NCBI RefSeq assembly: GCF_028912405.1
Contig: NZ_JAKELO010000002.1
Location: 2,110,357 to 2,174,356 of the forward strand
Direction: 5' to 3'
DNA: 64,000 nt
From: Methanogenium marinum
GTDB taxonomy: Archaea; Halobacteriota; Methanomicrobia; Methanomicrobiales; Methanomicrobiaceae
The notes beneath the pieces are model-generated. The model did not search any database. It had not been told where the DNA came from and worked only from the letters and a program-made list of their open reading frames with translations. Both the position numbers and the translations under genes were made by a program. Below, piece after piece: positions 60,910-64,000 of this stretch (position 1 is its first letter; each line of letters starts with the position of its first letter).

Positions 60910-61593
60910 TTATGCAGCTCCTGTTCCGAATCCGGGTATTTTTATCTTCTTTTCAATCATGTGGAGGACTTTCATTCCTGCATAATTCAGGAGGATAAAT
61001 ATTCCCGCACATACGAGGTAAATTGGCATGGTTATGTAGGTCTGTGAGACGATCTGTGATGTTCGTGTCATGAGTTCCATTACACCGATGGCGTAACAGA
61101 TTGAAGAATCGGTAAGGATATTGGGGTACTCATTTGACCATCCCGGAAGTGCCACACGTACGGCCTGTGGCAATATGACATTCCGGATGCTCTGAAGTTT
61201 TGTCATCCCGACGGAACGTGCTGCAATCATCTGTCCCTCGCTGACTGACTGGATTGCTCCACGGAAGATCTGTGACTGATAGGCTGCACCTCTCAGCCCA
61301 AGCACGGTGGCACCAACCAGGAAGGCAGGGGCTTCCAGTCCTAACCCCGGAAATACACCAAAGTAGAAGAGAAAGAGCAAAACAAGAACTGGAAGGCCAC
61401 GAAAGAACCACACAAAAATACCGATTAAAAAGCGGATCGGACGTTTGCCATAGACTTGTCCGACTGCCATCGGAAGGCCAAAAAGCACGCCCAGAAGCAG
61501 TGCAGATCCGACGAGACCGAGGGTCGCAAAAATTCCCCCAATGAGATATGGGAACCATTCTGTGATTACTGCTGCGAAATCCATAGATAACAC
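60910..61593 (-). CDS. Polar amino acid ABC transporter permease (HisM/GlnP type), first
   Basis: A 227-residue permease with five membrane segments and the EAA loop [25 protein letters not shown] near residue 127. The gene starts 128 bases after the binding-protein stop, and the gap holds a hairpin. ATG 61593 or ATG 61584 may be the start. Confidence 0.92.
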   Translation of the reverse strand: MLSMDFAAVITEWFPYLIGGIFATLGLVGSALLLGVLFGLPMAVGQVYGKRPIRFLIGIFVWFFRGLPVLVLLFLFYFGVFPGLGLEAPAFLVGATVLGLRGAAYQSQIFRGAIQSVSEGQMIAARSVGMTKLQSIRNVILPQAVRVALPGWSNEYPNILTDSSICYAIGVMELMTRTSQIVSQTYITMPIYLVCAGIFILLNYAGMKVLHMIEKKIKIPGFGTGAA

Positions 61594-61623
61594 TCAAAAT
61601 TCGTTTATCCAGATCATATTCAA

Positions 61624-61643
61624 TGCTGTGTACAAACACAGCA
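61624..61643 (-). terminator. Hairpin between binding-protein and permease genes
   Basis: A perfect 7-base stem tgctgtg/cacagca with a 6-base loop, in the 128-base gap between the two genes. Hairpins in this place often protect or end the binding-protein mRNA so that this protein is made in excess of the membrane subunits. Confidence 0.4.
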
Positions 61644-61721
61644 CAATATGTACCTAAAAGATACTGTGTGGTTTTATGCAATAGAAGTTGTGGAGTTGAT
61701 TTCTCCACAATGTCTGAAAAT

Positions 61722-62525
61722 TTACTCGGTCATTTCGTACTTCGTTTTGAGTTCTTCCCAGTATGGGTCTGCCATGAGTGCAGTAATACCCTCATTCATC
61801 ATGGCTAACAGTTCAGGGTCATCCTTCCGGATGGCCACACCATACTCTTCTCCGGTGTTAATCTCACCAACGATGACAATTGGTTTCCCTGCAATTGCAT
61901 CGAGCATGGGTGGTTTGTCATAGATTGCTGCGTCAATACGCTGGATTTTCAGGTCTTCTGCTACCAGTGGGAAATTAGAGTAAGATGCTTTCAGGTTTTC
62001 CTTTGGCATGAGGCCTGTGTCAATGAGGTTTTCTTCAACCCATATCTGACCGGTGGTACCACTTTGTGCACCGACGACGAGTGAACCACTCTTAAAGTCT
62101 TCGAGGGTATAGCCGGAGTCTTCATGCACTGCAACAGACTGGTTTACCACCCAGTAGGGAATGGAAAAGTCCACTTTTTCCTTTCTCTCATCTGTGATTG
62201 TCATTCCGGCATAGACCATGTCAATCTTGTTGTTCATGAGTGACGGAATGATACTGTCCCATGCCATTGGCTGGAATTTGACTTCAAAACCCTGTTGTTC
62301 TGCGATCCATCTGGCAGACTCAACATCAAAACCCTGCGCATTTCCTTCAGAGTCAATAAATGCGTATGGAGGATACTCTCCGTCGATACCAACAGTATAC
62401 ACTGTGGTCTCCTCAATAATGACCTGCTCTTCTGCAGGTGTCTGTTCAGATGACGTGCAACCCGCAAATGCGACTGTCACTGCCATGATAAGAACAAGAA
62501 CCAATCCCAATCCTTTGTGATTCAT
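61722..62525 (-). CDS. Polar amino acid ABC transporter substrate-binding lipoprotein
   Basis: A 267-residue SBP_bac_3-type protein. A signal peptide ends in a lipobox-like AFAGC (Cys about residue 23). The mature protein starts with a Thr/Glu-rich linker, then VGIDGEYPPYAFIDSEGNAQGFDVE, the typical ligand-domain opening. It captures an amino acid outside the cell for the permeases. The exact amino acid cannot be told from sequence. Confidence 0.93.
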   Translation of the reverse strand: MNHKGLGLVLVLIMAVTVAFAGCTSSEQTPAEEQVIIEETTVYTVGIDGEYPPYAFIDSEGNAQGFDVESARWIAEQQGFEVKFQPMAWDSIIPSLMNNKIDMVYAGMTITDERKEKVDFSIPYWVVNQSVAVHEDSGYTLEDFKSGSLVVGAQSGTTGQIWVEENLIDTGLMPKENLKASYSNFPLVAEDLKIQRIDAAIYDKPPMLDAIAGKPIVIVGEINTGEEYGVAIRKDDPELLAMMNEGITALMADPYWEELKTKYEMTE

Positions 62526-62609
62526 CAGACTTTCTTATGTGGAGATATTAATTATGTCTTATGAATTGTGTTTAGGGGGGTGAGAAAAAGAGTGGGAGGT
62601 TGTTTGCAG

Positions 62610-63578
62610 TTATGGAAGAGTATCTGCAACCTGAACCAGTTCATCGAAACATCTGGCTTTTTTCAGGAAAAACAGGGATATTTTATCTTTTAAGGTTAAT
62701 GTGAACGAACCTCCTGCTGCAGGGGGATGTCCGCCGCCAGAAAATTTGCGTGCAATGAGATGACTGATGGGAACTGATGAACGTATTGAAAATCTGCCAT
62801 TTGTTCCGTATACCACTTCAATATCCGTGTGATATATATCCCGTATTTCATGGGCAGTCTCACTGGGATATCCGTACATGGGGGCAAATGCAATTTTGTA
62901 GCGCGATTCAATTATTTTCATCCGCCGAATGCTCTTTTTTATTGCATCCTTTCGTTCTTTTTCAATTGTCTGGTACTCTTCGGTGATCCAGTCATCACTA
63001 ATAATTCCTTTTGCCAGGCGATCACGGACAGGATTCAGATTATGTCTTTTTGTGCAGATTTGACCCAGAATCTTTGCGCGTGGATCAACATTTTTCCAGA
63101 GATCATAGTCACAGACAACACTGGCGACTTCTTCAGCAGTTTTATCTCCGGGCAGAAGGTCCCCTGCACATACGGCAGCAGCGCATCGTGTTGTGTCTAC
63201 AATGCAGGTCGCGCCGGTATTCTGAATGGAAAGAAGTTCCTCGTCTGTCCATCGGTGATGGTCACGCCAGCAGATTTCCCATCCGTTTTTGATGGCTACC
63301 TTCACCAGTTTCTCCGCATCTTTACAGTATCCAAGGTCAGAGATACTGAGGAGATGGCCTTTTCCCTTAAGTGCACCAATGTCGCGCAGCATTGATGGGA
63401 ATGAACCAACTGACGACCATATGGTGAACACGGTGCCGTATTTCATCCGGTGCACTGCATCGCATCCTGCCGCGTCAAGATCATTATGTGAGAGATGCAC
63501 AATCTCTGTTTTTCGTTCTGAGACAGATTTGAGTAAATTTTCTCTCTTTGATTTGGAATTTCCCTTTTTCTTCCCCAT
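62610..63578 (-). CDS. DHH-family phosphoesterase
   Basis: A 322-residue DHH/DHHA1 phosphoesterase: LSHNDLDAAGCDAVH near residue 33, DHHRW near residue 107 (the DHH motif), and the C-terminal GGGHPPAAGGSF. Such enzymes hydrolyse small RNAs, cyclic dinucleotides or phosphoesters. ATG 63578 (MGKKKGNSKSKRE) is chosen; the upstream extension does not resemble the family. The Lys-rich N-terminus may bind nucleic acid. Confidence 0.87.
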   Translation of the reverse strand: MGKKKGNSKSKRENLLKSVSERKTEIVHLSHNDLDAAGCDAVHRMKYGTVFTIWSSVGSFPSMLRDIGALKGKGHLLSISDLGYCKDAEKLVKVAIKNGWEICWRDHHRWTDEELLSIQNTGATCIVDTTRCAAAVCAGDLLPGDKTAEEVASVVCDYDLWKNVDPRAKILGQICTKRHNLNPVRDRLAKGIISDDWITEEYQTIEKERKDAIKKSIRRMKIIESRYKIAFAPMYGYPSETAHEIRDIYHTDIEVVYGTNGRFSIRSSVPISHLIARKFSGGGHPPAAGGSFTLTLKDKISLFFLKKARCFDELVQVADTLP

Positions 63579-63648
63579 GTTATCGATACCGTTTGGAAGT
63601 GGTGGAATAAATATCCTGACTCGTCTGCTAAAAACCAAATAGATGGTA

Positions 63649-63654
63649 TTATAT
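63649..63654 (+). promoter_or_regulatory. TATA box for tRNA-Phe
   Basis: The string ttatat lies 28-33 bases before the mature tRNA-Phe 5' end, a standard spacing. Confidence 0.5.
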
Positions 63655-63681
63655 CTATGTGGTGCCAATCTTAATATCCAA

Positions 63682-63755
63682 GCCTTAGTAGCTCAGATTG
63701 GGAGAGCGCCAGACTGAAGATCTGGTTGTCGCTGGTTCAAATCCGGCCTGAGGCA
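63682..63755 (+). tRNA. tRNA-Phe (anticodon GAA)
   Basis: A 74-base cloverleaf: acceptor gccttag pairs with ctgaggc (one G-T pair), discriminator a. The anticodon stem ccaga/tctgg encloses loop ctgaaga with GAA. The T arm is gctggttcaaatccggc. No intron; CCA is not encoded. Confidence 0.95.
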
Positions 63756-63893
63756 CTAATTTCTTCGTTTTTTATTCTTGTGAGTGCAGGGTATTTTTTC
63801 TCTTTCTCTCTATGACAATCCCATCAGGTATTAAAAAAGAGTCCCCCCCGCCCTATCGGCAATGTATTTCTACTGGTATGGACAGGTTTATGC

Positions 63894-64000
63894 ATGAATC
63901 CGGGAGCTGATCTTCTGCTGTTTGATCCATGTTCAGGTGTGATGTACAGTGCCAAACCGATAATCCGGACAGATGAAGAATGGAAACATATTCTTTCTCC
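63894..64000 (+). CDS. N-terminus of a possible MsrB-type methionine sulfoxide reductase (cut by window edge)
   Basis: Only 35 codons are visible, starting MNPGADLLLFDPCSGVMYSA and reaching TDEEWKHILSP at the edge. The latter resembles the opening of MsrB proteins (D-E-E-W-x-x-x-L-x-P). The first 22 residues are not typical. The identification is tentative; the rest of the gene lies outside the window. Confidence 0.4.
   Translation, partial: MNPGADLLLFDPCSGVMYSAKPIIRTDEEWKHILS

Overview
The window is a compact archaeal chromosome segment. The markers are a Pus10/TrmY tRNA-modification pair, SRP54/FtsY/prefoldin-alpha, ribosomal proteins L21e, L31e, L39e, LX and S19e, RNA polymerase Rpb4 (RpoF), aIF6, an RNase P Rpp21-type protein, TATA-box promoters and GGTGAT-type ribosome binding sites. 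An F420-non-reducing-type [NiFe] hydrogenase, a PINc-ATPase-KH protein, a DUF1616 protein and a bacterial-type MutS/MutL pair point to a methanogen, most likely of the Methanomicrobiales. That order is an inference from gene content, because no 16S rRNA or mcr gene is present.

Layout. Positions 1-419 are non-coding, followed by a DUF1616 membrane protein. Positions 1348-7768 (minus strand) form a seven-gene MoxR ATPase/DUF58/DUF4350/DUF4129 cell-surface operon. It is divergent from a small secreted protein across a shared promoter region. MutS and MutL (8453-13152) follow, then a HemK-type release-factor methyltransferase and a HerA/DUF87 ATPase. From 25748 down to 15653 (minus) runs a translation and RNA supercluster: Rpp21, CRM/YhbY, S19e, PDCD5, PP-loop ATPase, L39e, L31e, aIF6, LX, prefoldin, FtsY, SRP54, TrmY, Pus10, L21e, RpoF, DUF655, KsgA. 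Positions 25785-37634 hold mixed housekeeping genes: PurN, a CorC/HlyC-type membrane protein, a TIM-barrel protein, XseA/XseB, DUF371, a zinc-finger protein, a small thioredoxin, a possible FKBP-like membrane protein, Hsp20, a CBS-ParB protein, a nucleotidyltransferase with left-handed beta-helix, a YkgJ protein, CobQ and aIF1.

The most striking region is 37881-47937 (minus). Ten tightly packed or overlapping genes run from a ferredoxin, a V4R-domain protein and the [NiFe] hydrogenase small and large subunits, through two Roadblock/DUF2226-like proteins and one unknown protein, to a type IV pilus/Tad-type secretion ATPase and two membrane platform proteins. A prepilin peptidase lies divergently just upstream. 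The layout suggests that hydrogenase or redox state and a surface filament or secretion machine are expressed together.

The rest (48241-64000) contains hisI, the PINc-ATPase-KH protein, LeuRS, DUF5611, PAC2 and DUF473 proteins, tRNA-Arg(TCT), an empty 570-bp stretch, MetRS, an unrecognised conserved-looking protein, a four-gene polar amino acid ABC transporter, a DHH phosphoesterase, tRNA-Phe(GAA), and the start of what may be an MsrB-type gene cut by the window edge.

Sequence-level oddities: a Pus10 frame whose zinc-finger N-terminus has no ATG, GTG or TTG start; a threefold 120-bp in-frame repeat in mutL; a 90-bp in-frame repeat in the secretion ATPase; and a decayed ~218-bp tandem duplication spanning the junction of the aIF1 and tadC-like genes.
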